From Circinella minor (lineage: Eukaryota > Mucoromycota > Mucoromycetes > Mucorales > Lichtheimiaceae), in the NCBI GenBank assembly GCA_016758965.1, contig JAEPRB010000011.1:1-64000 (forward strand): 64,000 nucleotides of DNA, read 5' to 3'. This document shows positions 1-11,867 of this stretch, piece by piece. A program made the position numbers and the translations under genes. The notes below the pieces were generated by a model, which was not told where the DNA came from, did not search any database, and saw only the letters and a list, made by a program, of their open reading frames with translations. Position 1 is the first letter of the stretch. Each line of letters starts with the position of its first letter.

Positions 1-133
1 TCTTTTTCTTTATCTCCCTTTTTTTCTTATATTATAATAAAGTTTTTAATAATAATACAAACAAATATATATAAGATGCAAAATTTATTATGTGTGAATA
101 TAAAAACTTTTTTTTTTTTTTTTTTTTTATAAA

Positions 134-176
<43 letters not shown>

Positions 177-246
177 TTTTAAGTCTTAATTTTCTTTTTC
201 TCCTACTTTTAAAAAAAAATACTTGATATTAATATTATTCATCTCC
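1..246. other. Upstream region of the bHLH gene
   Basis: AT-rich leader with a poly(T) tract covering roughly 110-173, broken once by a short A run. No coding potential or recognisable element other than the homopolymers. It presumably holds the proximal promoter and 5' UTR of the gene starting at 247. Confidence 0.5.
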
Positions 247-2668
247 ATGGACACAGTGCATCCTGAAGATTCAACTTGCATATTACCGTCTGCTCGAGAG
301 TTATTGTTACATGTCGACGATCACCCGGCAAGTAAATCTTCCTTGTCTCCTTCTAATAATGGTACGAGCGAGGAACCTAATTCAACAGACAAGATGCAAA
401 TTGACGAACCTCTTGAATCCTTAAATTCAAGAGAACCATTACTACATAATGATCAAGGTTCCCTATTTAATTTTATTTTATTTTATTTTCAAGAATAGTT
501 AAAAAAAACTTTTTTTAATGTCGTCATGGAAACTTATATATATATATATTACTTTATAAAGTCTAACTTATTGTTTATATAATACCTTCTTTTTTTATAC
601 ATAATTTAGATTCTATAACAAAACCTCATTTACCATCTATTACTAATGCTCAACCATGTTCACCTATTCCTCATGCATCTTCACCTTCTCAACAACAACA
701 ACAACAACAACATTATAATAATAATAATAATAGTCACATGTCGGATGAATATCTTCGACATCGAATGTCAGATATGAGCGTTTCTTCTATATCTTCACCA
801 CCACAACACCCTCATCAACATCATCAACAACAACAAAGAGGTATAAATGAAATTTCTTCAAGTCCTAGGGCCATGTCACCTGCACATGAATTATCAGGAC
901 GAGAAAAAAGTGCTATTTCACCTTTAGAACCAACACAACAATCTCAGCAACCTTACTATGAATCTTATTCACGCAGAGGGTCAATCACAGACCCCATGCT
1001 TCACAATAACAATAACAACAATAGTAACACTTCAAGTAGTACAAGTACAACGATTGCACCACCTTTGGAATTTCGACGACCCTCGATTACTGATTTAAAT
1101 AATTTACCTTTACCTACTTCTTCAGCAAGTGCAAGTCGAAGAGGATCCATGGCAACCGTGATTACTGATTATGATTATCCATCACGATCTCCTTCTCCAT
1201 CCCCATTTGCAAAAAGAGGACTTGGACAACATGAATCTGATTATTTAAATTCTCGACGAGATTCTCTTCCTCATCCTGGAGTACCACAACCCCATCATTC
1301 ACAACAACAACAACAACAGCAACAATCATACGATCCATTTCAAAGACGTCATTCAATTGCAACTGCTGAAGTTCCACCTAGTAATCGTCTTGCTTCTAAT
1401 TCAAAATATCGAGGTAAAAATATTTATTTATTTATTTTTCTTTATATATGTATATTCAATGGGTAATATTAATAATATATATATATATAGCTTTCCGATT
1501 TCCTGCAACTATCCCAGAAACACCTAGTCATGGTCCTTATTCTGCACCTTCTAGTCCACCTCATTCTGGAAATATTCCTTCATCGTTTGAAAATTCACAA
1601 TCCTCTTCCATGGCAACTTCATCAAACGATGCTCAAAGATACCCTCGTCATGGTGCTGGTGGCAATAATAATAGTAATAGTCGATATGCATCTCCATCTT
1701 CAGGCAATAATAACGAACATCCTTACCCATATCATCAACGATCATCAGCAGGTCATCCATATGCTAATGGTAGTAGTACAACATCCACCAATAATAACAA
1801 TAACACAATAGGAGGAGGAGGACCTTTACTTCATCATCGACGTCGTTCTATTCTTATGGATGAAGGAATTGGTGAATCAGGACCTGTACTTGCTAGACGT
1901 GCTTCCATGCCTGTTGTAGGTATGCAAGGAAATCTTCATCATCATCCAAATATGCATCATCGTCATCCTCATCATGATATGATACAAAACGATGGATATC
2001 ACAACAATTATTCAAATAACAATGGTGCTGCATCTCATAATCATCCTCATTCTTATCATCAACATGGTAATTCATCTACTGAAGAAGAAAGAACTTTGAA
2101 TCGTAAGGCTGAAACACCTTATTCACGAAGTCCTGAACTTCGTGTAAGTCATAAATTGGCAGAACGTAAACGACGAAAAGAGATGAAAGAATTATTTGAT
2201 GAATTACGTGATTCTCTACCAGTAGAAAAGAATCTCAAGACAAGTAAATGGGAAATTTTAAGTAAAGGTAAAAAAAAAAAAAAAAACCAGCAACAACATG
2301 TTTATATATATATATATATCCGATTAAAAGAAGGATGGAGGGAAATAAGATATTGATGCTGATAATAACTTTTTTTTTTCAATATGACATTTTGATAGCT
2401 GTTGAATATATTTCATTACTTAAACGTCGTGATTTTGAAATGGAAAATGAAGTTACTGCATTACGGCGGGAAGTCAGTATGTTGAAACGAGATCGAGAGT
2501 ATGTATTCATATATGCTAAATAAGAGAAACAAGGGAGAGTGGGAGGGGGGAGTGATAAGAAGTTATAGTTGTAAATATATATATATGGGGAAAAGAGAGA
2601 ATAATATTTACTTATTATTATTATTATCATTCTTTAGAGGTAACAATGGTTATGGTCCACCTTATTAA
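247..2668 (+). CDS. Basic helix-loop-helix (bHLH) transcription factor
   Basis: Five exons join in frame: 247-457, 610-1413, 1491-2267, 2399-2498 and 2638-2668, giving 640 residues. The start is the ATG at 247 (MDTVHPED). Most of the protein is low complexity: poly-Gln, poly-Asn, His-rich and Ser/Pro stretches, with several R-R-x-S-like sites that could be basophilic kinase targets. The DNA-binding part lies at the C-terminus. The basic region and helix 1 ([20 protein letters not shown]) end exon 3 and helix 2 ([13 protein letters not shown]) spans the exon 3/4 junction, so the domain is only complete after splicing. A leucine-bearing coil ([17 protein letters not shown]) follows. The basic region has the H-x3-E-x3-R pattern of class B bHLH proteins, which by family knowledge bind CACGTG-type E-boxes as dimers. 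The first intron uses a weak donor (GTTCCC). The target genes cannot be read from the sequence. Confidence 0.9.
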
Positions 2669-5259
2669 AAAAAAATAATATATCACTATCACAATCACAA
2701 TCACAATCACACAAATTCAAACAAATAACATTAATAATTTTTTTCTCTCTCTCAAATTTTTTTTTTCGAGATACCCTTAAAAAAATAATAATAATAATAA
2801 TAATTTCACACACAAAATTTCCTTTTTATCCATTACGCATATCATATTTCTTTTTTATCTATCCAATCCCCAAAACAAACTTGGTTTTACATTCTCACTT
2901 CTCTCCTCAGCCCCCCCCCACTTCTTTGACTCTTTTTTTTTTTTTTAACTATTTGGAAATTCTTTCTTTTTTTGTATGCGTGTTTTTATTTTTATCAACT
3001 AACTTTACTTTTTACAAACACATACATATCACACACACACACACACACACGAACCTCCCAACATTACATAATAATAATTTTTTTCATAACTAGCATTTTA
3101 TATATATATATATATATATCTAACAATCATAATTATAATAGTGACAAGTGGATGGTATGAGAGAGAGAGGCTATATTTACAATGATGTACGTGTGAGCTA
3201 TTATTATAAAACCACGTTTTATATATTTATTCTAAATGATCGACATAAAAAGAAAGGGATGGAAAGATACAAAAACATTAACTTTCTTTTATTGTACGTA
3301 CAACCATGATTTTGAGTTTTTTTTTTTTTTTACAAGAGTCCCATTGTTTTGTTTTATTAAAGCAAGAATTATAATGCAAAAAGAACGCCCTTACTTGATT
3401 AAGTTCTCCTTTGCTAAGTAGATCCTCCTTTTTTTTTTTTTTTTTTTTCTTGAAAAGATGTTTTTTTACACTGTTATTATGCAAACACTCATAAATGATA
3501 TTTGACAAAATATAGATTAAATAAATTATTTTCTTTTTCTAATGATTCTTTTATTATCATAATATATAATTAAAGACCATAAATGGTAAACGACGTACTA
3601 CGTACCCAGATTTTTACTAATTAACTTTAAAAAAAAAAAAAAACTTGGGTAATTCCCACTCCTATTTCCTAAATTAATATCCCCACGATGTGAGAAAAGA
3701 TAACAGTATCCTAGTTATTATTATTGTTTTATATATTATGTTGATAAGGAGAGAAGGCTGATGTAGAGGGAGAGCGTTTTATTATCTTTTTTTTTTTTTG
3801 GGCAATAATGTGGTACTCTCCCAATATGGATACCGTGAAACAATTTAAAGTCATTGCTGAAGAGTGTTGATTTCTGAATTTAGATTTTACCAGTTATTTT
3901 TTGACGAGTTCGACCCATATTGGACACAACTCTCATATATAATAAGTCTAATTATTGAGAACCTACGTACGTAACAAATTAAGAGACCCCCATCTAGTAT
4001 ACTTAACTTATTATTAAACAATAATAATAAATATAATAACTAATAATAAGTGTGGAGATAATTATATGTTGTATTATTATGTATAACAGTTATATCTCTA
4101 TTGTTTACTAGTATAACAACAGTCAATAAAACAAAATCAATAAGTGTCATATTAGGCTTCAAGAAACATAAGGCAAGCCAACTTTTTTTTTTTTTTTTTT
4201 TTTTTTTATCGTTGATGTATATGTTAATAGGGAGGTGTACCAAAAAAGACTTGTCATTGCTTCTTACCAAATGACATTCGCTTTATATGATTTGTTATTA
4301 AGGTATATATTAGTAAATTAGTATTATTTTCTTCAACCATCTAATAACACACAGTTAGTAGTTATTTTTTATAAAATCAGTTAATTCCCCCAAATTCGAA
4401 ATTCTTCTGTCATATATATTATTTCCCTCAGTCTTGGGATAATTATCACTCTATTCAAAGAAAATAATTGTTTGTGATCCCATTTGAACACGACGTCATA
4501 TTTCTATAGAAAAAAAAAGAAAATCCAAACCCTTAAAATTTTTGATAACAATGCCAAAAAAAAAAAAAAAAAACGGAGTTATCTATTTGAACTAAAAAAC
4601 CATTGAAACTAAAAAAGCAAGACAAAATAGTTCGATTTTTTTTTTACACGAATGAAGTCAAGAAAAAAAAAAAAGAGGTCCTTTTTCTAAATTCAATCTT
4701 ATTAAAAAAAAAAAAAAGGTGATGTAATATATAAATAAATAAATAAATAAAAAAAGAATCCCAAAAGAGAAAATAATACTCTAAATAGATATTTACAGAA
4801 AAAACGGTTATTTCCCAGGAACCAAAGGAAAAAAACCCAATCTTCCCATAATAACAATAGAGAATTTTCAAACCCAACAACCTCTTCCATAAGAAATGAC
4901 TTTTCCCTTTTTTCATGTGTGATACGTTATTTGAGTTTTAAGCGCAAAAAAAAAAAAAAAAAAAATTATTCATGCTCAAAAAACTACTATGAAAGAAATT
5001 TTTTTTTTTTTTTATTCCCGGTTATTCAAGTAGCCAATGAATGTAATATATCAAATCAAATGAATCGGGTTATCTCTTGACTATAATAAATGGGATTGGT
5101 TCATTAATCGGGAAGTATGTGACTTAAAAAAAATCTTATCAGTCTTTATCAAACGGAATTAACCGATAATCATTTGTTAAAAAAAAAAATACTTTCCCCT
5201 TCATTATCTTTTTCTCCCTCTCTTAACTTTTTTTTTATTCTATTTACCTTAAAAAAGGA
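2669..5259. other. Intergenic region, low complexity
   Basis: About 2.6 kb between the bHLH and kinase genes. It contains many poly(A)/poly(T) runs, a CA repeat near 3031-3050 and an AT repeat near 3100-3118. Open frames here are short and dominated by K/F homopolymers, so I call no gene. The last part, with poly(A) and pyrimidine-rich sequence at 5173-5250, is probably the promoter and 5' UTR of the kinase gene. Confidence 0.5.
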
Positions 5260-6684
5260 ATGTATAACGAATCACTTGATCATCATTTTACAACAACAGA
5301 AAAATATTTTTCATCCCCTCGTATTAAAGAAGGATTACCTAATGAACTACATATTGATACCCAATCACTACATCATTCTCAACCTTATACCCCAACGACT
5401 GGAAGAGATGAATATTTTTCATTATCTGAAATGGAACAACCCATGCCGGTACCATTACCTAATCAAAGAGCCTCCGGTTTAATTACAGCGGATGGAAATA
5501 GAATTACTGATACACCAGATACTGTACCTTCATTAACATCTTCAACAACAACAGGTCTTTCACCAGATATGAATGATCATCATGATGTATTACCTGGTTC
5601 AGCACCTTTAATGATGAGTAGAAGCCATAGTGTGAAACATCATCATCATCATTCCAAACATCCACTTGGACAGCATCCTTCTCATACCATCATTCATCAT
5701 CCTGTTCGAAAATGTCAATCATTGGCTAATTCTCCGCGTGTCTCTTCTCAATCATGGGGTCATATGAAATCACCCGCTGCATCCTTTTTATCACGTTTTG
5801 GTATGCCAGATCATTTGACATCAAAAAATGAAAATGAAGAAGGTGAAGAAATTGATGATTATGTATTTGAAAAAATCATTGGATTGGGTGGATTTTCTAC
5901 TGTTCGACGTGGTTATTGTATTTCCAGTGGTAAAAAAGTAGCTATCAAAATTTATGAAAAAACAGAAGAGAATAAACGTTTGGAACGTGAATTAGCTATT
6001 TGGAAACGATTAGAACATCATCATGTATTACCATTACATAAAATAGTAGAAACAGAATCCAATATGTATGCTATATGTGATTATTGTCCCGGAGGTACCT
6101 TATTGGATTTATTACGAAAAAAGAAAGATGATCAACAACCCTGTCGTTATGGATTAAATGAATATGAAGCCAAGAAATTATTTATTCAATTATGTTTGGC
6201 AATTCAATATTTACATGATGAAGCACGCGTATGTCACAAGGATATTAAACTGGAAAATGTTCTTTTGGATGAAAATAATGATATTAAATTATGTGATTTT
6301 GGATTAACTATGTATTGTCAGTTAAAAACTACTACTATGCATGATGACGTCAATACAAGATCTATGGAGAATGAAGTGGCGGGTGGTTCACTTGCTTATT
6401 CTGCACCAGAACAAGTTTTATCCCGTAAACCAGTAGCATCATCCATGTCTGATATGTGGAGTTTAGGTGTATTATTATATACTCTTGTCGTAGGACAATT
6501 ACCATTTCAAGATACATATGATCCACGATTACAACAAAAAATCATATGTGGTTGTTATGAACTACCCTCTTCTATTCAATTATCCAATGATTTATGTTTA
6601 TTGCTTAGTAACTTACTTGAAGTAAATCCAAGTAAACGATATACAATTGATCAAGTATTAAAATCAACTTGGTGCTCTTCTTAA
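5260..6684 (+). CDS. Serine/threonine protein kinase with HKD catalytic motif
   Basis: Single-exon gene of 474 residues. The N-terminal ~200 residues are low complexity (Ser/Pro, a His run near residue 125) and probably a disordered regulatory tail. The kinase domain runs from about residue 200 to the C-terminus: glycine loop GLGGFSTV, VAIK lysine, glutamate in the ERELAIWKRL helix, catalytic loop CHKDIKLENVL, Mg-binding DFG, GGSLAYSAPE activation segment, DMWSLGV and a final R in PSKRYT. All catalytic residues are present, so it should be active. The oddity is HKD in place of the usual HRD, a conservative Arg-to-Lys change at the residue that normally contacts a phosphorylated activation loop. 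The layout is that of CAMK-like kinases, but I cannot name an orthologue. Substrates are unknown. Confidence 0.9.
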   Translation: MYNESLDHHFTTTEKYFSSPRIKEGLPNELHIDTQSLHHSQPYTPTTGRDEYFSLSEMEQPMPVPLPNQRASGLITADGNRITDTPDTVPSLTSSTTTGLSPDMNDHHDVLPGSAPLMMSRSHSVKHHHHHSKHPLGQHPSHTIIHHPVRKCQSLANSPRVSSQSWGHMKSPAASFLSRFGMPDHLTSKNENEEGEEIDDYVFEKIIGLGGFSTVRRGYCISSGKKVAIKIYEKTEENKRLERELAIWKRLEHHHVLPLHKIVETESNMYAICDYCPGGTLLDLLRKKKDDQQPCRYGLNEYEAKKLFIQLCLAIQYLHDEARVCHKDIKLENVLLDENNDIKLCDFGLTMYCQLKTTTMHDDVNTRSMENEVAGGSLAYSAPEQVLSRKPVASSMSDMWSLGVLLYTLVVGQLPFQDTYDPRLQQKIICGCYELPSSIQLSNDLCLLLSNLLEVNPSKRYTIDQVLKSTWCSS

Positions 6685-7048
6685 AAAAAAAAAAGTTTTG
6701 TAAAACAAATAATAATACCTCTCCTCCACATCTTCTACTTACACTCTCTTCAATATAGTTTTAATCATTATCCTCTCTCTTTTTATTTTATTTTGTACAT
6801 ATATTATTTTATTTTGTAATTTATATAAAATTCTAATCCCAATTTGTAAAAAAAAAAAAAATCTTTGATAAACAAAAAAAAAATATGGATGTTGAATTTT
6901 TTCAACTCAATCCCCAAAACTGTACATCAGAAAAAGAAGGGCGGACCTGAAAAAAAAAAGACGGGAAAGAAACTATGGGTAGGGGAAAAAATATGTAGCA
7001 TGATGGATACATACAAACCTATTCTTTTCTTAACCATAAAAAGAAAAA
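6685..7048. other. Intergenic region between kinase and Gemin6-like gene
   Basis: Kinase 3' UTR region with AT-rich, pyrimidine-rich sequence, then poly(A) runs and the short leader of the next gene. The frame open across 6865-7128 is lysine-rich and overlaps the Gemin6 start in another frame, so I do not call it. Confidence 0.5.
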
Positions 7049-8054
7049 ATGGACACAAAAAATTTTATTCAACTCAACGATCTATCCATTCAAAATCTAG
7101 GTCAACATTATTTGGGTTATTATATTAAAGTAACATTGAACGATGGTGATATAAGAAATGGATATCTTTATACATTGGATCCAACTTTAGGAAACTTGAT
7201 TCTTATTAATGATGAAAAGAATGGTGCCATTGCTATTATGCATCACGCCATGGATATGATTGCTGGTAAATATTAATTTTGTTAACCCTACTACTACTAT
7301 TACTATTCTTCGGGTTTCTTTTCCTCCTCCTCCTCCTCCCCCCCTTTTTTTTATTATCTATTTGTCGAAAAAAAAAAGGGGGAGAGAGGGAGAGAAGGGG
7401 GGGAGGAGGAGGAGGAGGAGGAAGGTATTAGAACCGGAGTGTAGTAAACTCGGGAGTTGTTAAGAAAGGAGGAGAGGGTTTTTGTCAAGTGCAAATTATA
7501 TATGGGATATACTTTATTATTGTTTCCCTTTCCCTCTCCTTAAAAAATTCGATTATAAAACTAACTCTTTTCTCTCACTTGAAAATAATAAAGTGAATTT
7601 AGATTTAAAAATGACAATAAAAGACATGGATGAATTATTTAATTATAATCAAGATGAATATAATTCTAACGCGTCATGGATTTTGGAAAGACGCGAAGCT
7701 TTCGTGGCGTATTTAGAAAAGGTAAAATAAAATAAAATAAAAAGAAATTAAGGAGTTTTCCCCTCCCCCTTCCTCCCCCCACCTCATCTTATTATGAGTT
7801 AGTTATTTCTGGTTGGGTTGAATATTATGATTCCATTTTTTAAAAACTGTTAATAAAAAAAAAATAATATTTTATTTTTTTGGGATTTGGGGATCAATGA
7901 GAGTCGTATCCCATTTAGGTATGATTTAAACGACCCGGTGATACATGTCTTGGGACGTGCACGTGTTCATCCACCCTATGTTACTACCAGTGTTCTATGT
8001 GATAATAATATTATACGCGACAGAGTACGTGAAATGATCATGAATTTATTCTAA
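7049..8054 (+). CDS. gemin6: Gemin6-like SMN-complex subunit (Sm fold)
   Basis: Three exons, 7049-7265, 7603-7721 and 7902-8054, join in frame to 162 residues, close to animal Gemin6 (about 167). Residues ~15-75 form an Sm-like fold: the YYIKVTLNDGDIRNGYLYTL strand pair, then DPTLGNLILIND and an IAIMHHAMDMI segment matching the Gemin6 pattern of DP, N-I-V-L-V-N and I-M-x-H-A. Exon 2 gives the helical W-I-L-E-R-R-E-A-F segment. Exon 3 starts RIPFRYDLNDPVIHVLGRAR and ends HPPYV...RVREMI, the family's C-terminal layout (IP, then a beta segment, then PPY and a final helix). In animals Gemin6 pairs with Gemin7 in the SMN complex that loads Sm rings on spliceosomal snRNAs. The last acceptor (aatgag, 7901) is weak but gives the only frame consistent with the family. 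Confidence 0.82.
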
Positions 8055-8380
8055 GTTTAATATTTCTATATACAAAAATTGAAGGGAAAAAAGACGTTTA
8101 TCATGGAAGGGATTGGACTGGTGTAAATAGTAATGACAATAATAATAATGGTATACAAATAAAATGCTTAAATTGTGTTGTGTATATATATATATATATG
8201 TGTGTGTGTATATGAAGTAAAAGAATTATTATAAAATAGTAAGTAATAGTAATCATGCATGGAATTGTATATGTGTCTTTGTGTCTGTGTGTATGTGTGT
8301 GTGTGTGTGTGTGGTATATGAAGTGTGTTTATGTGAACGTATAGATGGATATGAATGTCAATGAGAGAGGGATATAATTA
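8055..8380. other. Convergent 3' intergenic region with AT/TG repeats
   Basis: Region between two convergent genes. It carries an AT repeat near 8183-8199 followed by TG, and a longer TG run near 8283-8312. No gene is seen. It must contain the 3' ends of both transcripts. Confidence 0.5.
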
Positions 8381-9012
8381 TCATGCCATTTTATGAAGCA
8401 TAACTAATAAATTAGCAGCATCTTCATCATCAGAAGACATAAATGTACTACTTGTAGATGATGAACTAGGTGATGATATAACAAGAGATGGATGATGTCG
8501 TTGTTTTCTAGGTGGTGTATTTCTCTTGGCAGAAAGTGGACTTTGAAGAAGAGTAGAAGGTGTAGTAGTCATATAAGATTTAGATACACGATGAATGGAA
8601 CGATTATTATTATTACTATTTGTTGTTGCTGTTGTTGTTGTCAAGGAAGAAGGAGATGTAATAGGTGAAGTTGGATAATATCTATGATGTTGTAGATTAT
8701 TATTATTATTCTTGAATTGTTTTATTGTTGAAAAAGCAGATCGTTTCTTTGTTGTTGTTGTTGTTGTTACTCGAAGTAAATTATTTTCTAATGTATATAA
8801 ATCATATTTTTCATATCCATGTTGTCGTTTAAAATCAGCAAGAGCAAGTCGTACTTTAAGACGACGTAACATCTAATAATAATAATAAGAAGAATAGTAA
8901 TTTTTTAATGAAAACGCGTTTTTTTTTTTTTTTTTATCTCTTATCATTTTATATAATGAATAAAAATAAAAATAAAACAAACCTCTGCCATATAATCTTC
9001 GTGTTGAGCCAT
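8381..9012 (-). CDS. Whi5/Nrm1-like small protein (putative cell-cycle transcription repressor)
   Basis: Two exons on minus: a 30-nt first exon 9012-8983 (MAQHEDYMAE) and 8872-8381, giving 173 residues. The join is in phase 0 with GT-AG borders. Residues ~11-45 contain LRRLKVRLALADFKRQHGY followed by an L-Y-T-L-E-N tail. That resembles the GTB motif of Whi5/Nrm1 proteins (R-L-x-x-A-x-x-K, then L-x-x-L-E), which tethers these repressors to SBF/MBF at G1/S promoters in yeast. The rest is low complexity: Thr, Asn and Ser runs plus possible S/T-P sites (TSPITSP, LSAKRNTPPRKQ), as expected for a CDK-regulated disordered protein. The motif is short, so the assignment rests on pattern recognition and size. 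An unrelated disordered protein is the alternative. Confidence 0.6.
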
Positions 9013-10920
9013 TAATTTTTTTTTAAAAAAAAAGGTAGAAATCAAATAAAAATAGTAAAAAAGTGAAAAAGAAAGGGAAAGAAAGGGTTTCGATTTCAGT
9101 TCTTTTTATTATTATTAATTGAAAAGGATAATCCCATACAAAGTAAAAAAAAAGTCGGCCCGTTTTGCTCGTTGTCTCTAGTGGTTTCTCGCAGTTAAAC
9201 TCGTGTGGGTGGATGCGTGAGTTAGTAGTAGTAACACCCCCATTCACTCCCCTTTTTTCTTATTTTTAAATATCCCTTATATAAACCTCACTTTTCTTCT
9301 TTTCCCCTCCCCCTCCCTCCCCCCTTTTTTTTTTCTATTCCGTCCGCATGACCGAAGACGTATGGTTTCCTAAAAAAAAAAAAAAAAACCAATAAGAATT
9401 GCGTAAATAGTAACTCTTTTTTTTTTTTGCTGAGTCGCAGCATAACAACAACAACAACAACAACAAATCGTCCGTGCCATTTTTTATTTTTTCATTCTCC
9501 ACCCTCTCTTTTTTTTTTTTTACTCCACATTAAATAACCTCAATCGATCTTTCTTTTTTACATGGACCCAAAAACTAGGGTGTACAAAAAACACGTGGTT
9601 CACGGTTTATAATTTATTTTATTCTATGACGAACGTATCTTTCTTATTAAAGAGCATATAATAATAAATACGCGCGCCACAGAAAGAAAAAACCATTGAA
9701 TTTTTTTCTTTTTTTGTTGAAAAGATTTTGAAAAAAGATTCTTTACCGCAGCCCTTCTCCTCGCCCGAGATCCCTTCTTGGATTTAAAAAAGAATTAGGC
9801 GCAGCAAAAAAAAAAAAACCAACAACAGGAAAACACAGACCCGTTTTTTTTTTTTTAATCACATAATATATTTTCGCTTTCCGCCTACGATTTTCGTGGG
9901 GGGGAGGAGGGAGGGACCAATGAATCCGAAAAAAAAATATGCAGCTTTTTTTTAATAGAAGAAATATTATTTTCTCTTTACCAAAAAAAAAAAAGGTGTA
10001 TCTTTGGATTTAAATAAATGAATTTTTAGTCATCCCATTTTCCAATAAAAATCTTTTTCATTTAAACAAATATTTTTTATTGGAAGGAAGGAAGAAAAAG
10101 TTTTATTAGTTTTAGTAGGGCAGATAGTTTGACCCAATAAATATTTTAATTGACACATTATAGAATATTATAACCACGTTTTCAAATAATTATTTAAGGT
10201 AAATAATTTAATAAGCCCTATTAATTTTATATTTATTTAAGAAAATAATAATATTTCTACTTACTCAATGTTTATTATTTGTGTTAGTTAAACTTTCTTT
10301 CTTTATGATTAAAAAAGAGTGACTTATTACTATATATTACATCACATATAACAAACTATATATACGTATAACTTTTGTAATCTTTTAATCTCTTAAAAAT
10401 AAAAAGGTCGTCTTTAAAACTTTTATTATTTCAAATTAGTTCCATTATTAAAAGTTATACGTATATAATTACATTATTACTGTTTATAATTACTTTGTAG
10501 ATATAAATTAAATATCTTCTATAGAAATTATGGAAAAATAAATAAAACCCATTCACTCATTTTTTATATACTTCATTTATTCAGTGACTTTGAATATACT
10601 CATTCCATTATATTAGTTACATTAAATAAACAGGATGATGCAATTAAAACGCACAGACAATTTTTTTTTTTATTCATCAAACCACCTTTTTTTTTAAAGT
10701 TGACGATGGCCGACCGATGGTTTCAAAGATTTCCCCCCCACCTTTTCTTTTTTTTCCCCCATTTGTTGTTACACAAGACACGTTTTCGTAAAACATGACA
10801 CATAATTTTTTGAATGGGGGATTTCATTACCCATCATTTCTTTAATTATTGCTCTCTCCGCTCATTCGTCCCCAAACCCAATCCCCGTTTTTTCGGGCCT
10901 GTTGAATTTGCCTAAAAATT
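9013..10920. other. Divergent intergenic region
   Basis: About 1.9 kb between the divergent starts of the Whi5-like and GATA genes, so it should hold both promoters. It is rich in poly(A)/poly(T) tracts, has a CAA repeat near 9445-9467, and contains one CACGTG E-box near 9591. No open frame here looks like a protein gene. Confidence 0.5.
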
Positions 10921-11867
10921 ATGGAAGACGACGACCCTAATCAACAACAAAGTCAAATAGTATCCAGAACACAATGTAGTAATTGTGGTACAATCAAAAC
11001 ACCATTATGGCGTAGAACACCTCATGGTGAAATTGTATGTAATGCATGTGGTTTATTTTTAAAAGCAAGAAATATACCAAGACCTGTTATTGTCATGTCA
11101 AAACAACAAGAACAAGAACAATACAATGACACTAATGAAATGTCAAATACACAAAAACAATCAATAACAAACATAACAATGACAAAAGAAAAAAAAAGAG
11201 GAGGAGGCACATGTCCTGGTGATGGTCATTGTAATGGGACAGGGGGTTCCATTTCTTGTGATGGTTGTCCAGCATATAATAATAATCAATATCAAAATAA
11301 ACCTTTTCAGTGTACAAATTGTAGTACACGTAATTCACCTCTTTGGAGAAGAGATCCAGAAAATAATATTATTTGTAATGCTTGTGGTTTGGTAAGTTAA
11401 ATTAATAATACTATTCCCCCATCTATTTTTTAACCTGTCAAAAATATTTTCTATTTTTTTTTTTTTTGCATGATTTTTTTTTTTTTTTTTTTTTTTGGGG
11501 AAAATAAAAGTATTACAAGTTGCATAATTTTCATCGACCAATAACAATGAAACGTACCATGATCAAAAGAAGAAAACGATCTACTCCATTTACAACTGAT
11601 CCTAACATGACAACAACAAGTGATAATAATGTATCCAAGCAACAACCACCATCGAATGCTAATAATATTGATCTGGAAAATAAAATTGATGAACTAGATA
11701 CAATAATTAATCGATTACAACGTTTACGTAATGAACTGTTTCAACAACAACAACAACAATGTAATAATAAATCATTAACAGAAACAACCATGGTTGGAAT
11801 AAATGATATGACATTGGATTCATTACGAGATATTATTACCAAAGCAGAAGTAACATTATTAACTTGA
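10921..11867 (+). CDS. fep1: Two-finger GATA factor of the SREA/Fep1/Urbs1 iron-repressor type
   Basis: Two exons, 10921-11391 and 11511-11867, in phase 0, giving 275 residues. Finger 1 is [18 protein letters not shown]...-C-N-A-C-G at residues ~19-43. Finger 2 ([19 protein letters not shown], then CNACGL) is completed by exon 2, which adds [10 protein letters not shown] and a basic tail. Between the fingers, at ~residues 98-118, is CPGDGHCNG-...-C-D-G-C-P, the cysteine-rich region that marks the siderophore/iron-uptake repressors SREA, SRE1, Urbs1 and Fep1. By family knowledge these bind WGATAA-type sites and repress iron acquisition when iron is replete, the Cys-rich segment being needed for iron sensing. 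The C-terminus ([20 protein letters not shown]) is a predicted coiled coil, as in Fep1-type dimerisation regions. The family call is strong; the gene name is by homology. Confidence 0.9.

Noticed and set aside
1162..2075. Minus-strand and alternate-frame open frames inside the bHLH gene
   Set aside because: They are shadows of CAA, AAT and CAT repeats in the coding strand and have no independent features.
2881..4916. Short frames in the 2.7-5.2 kb intergenic region
   Set aside because: Composition is poly-K, poly-F and repeat-derived, with no conserved motif or plausible splice structure.
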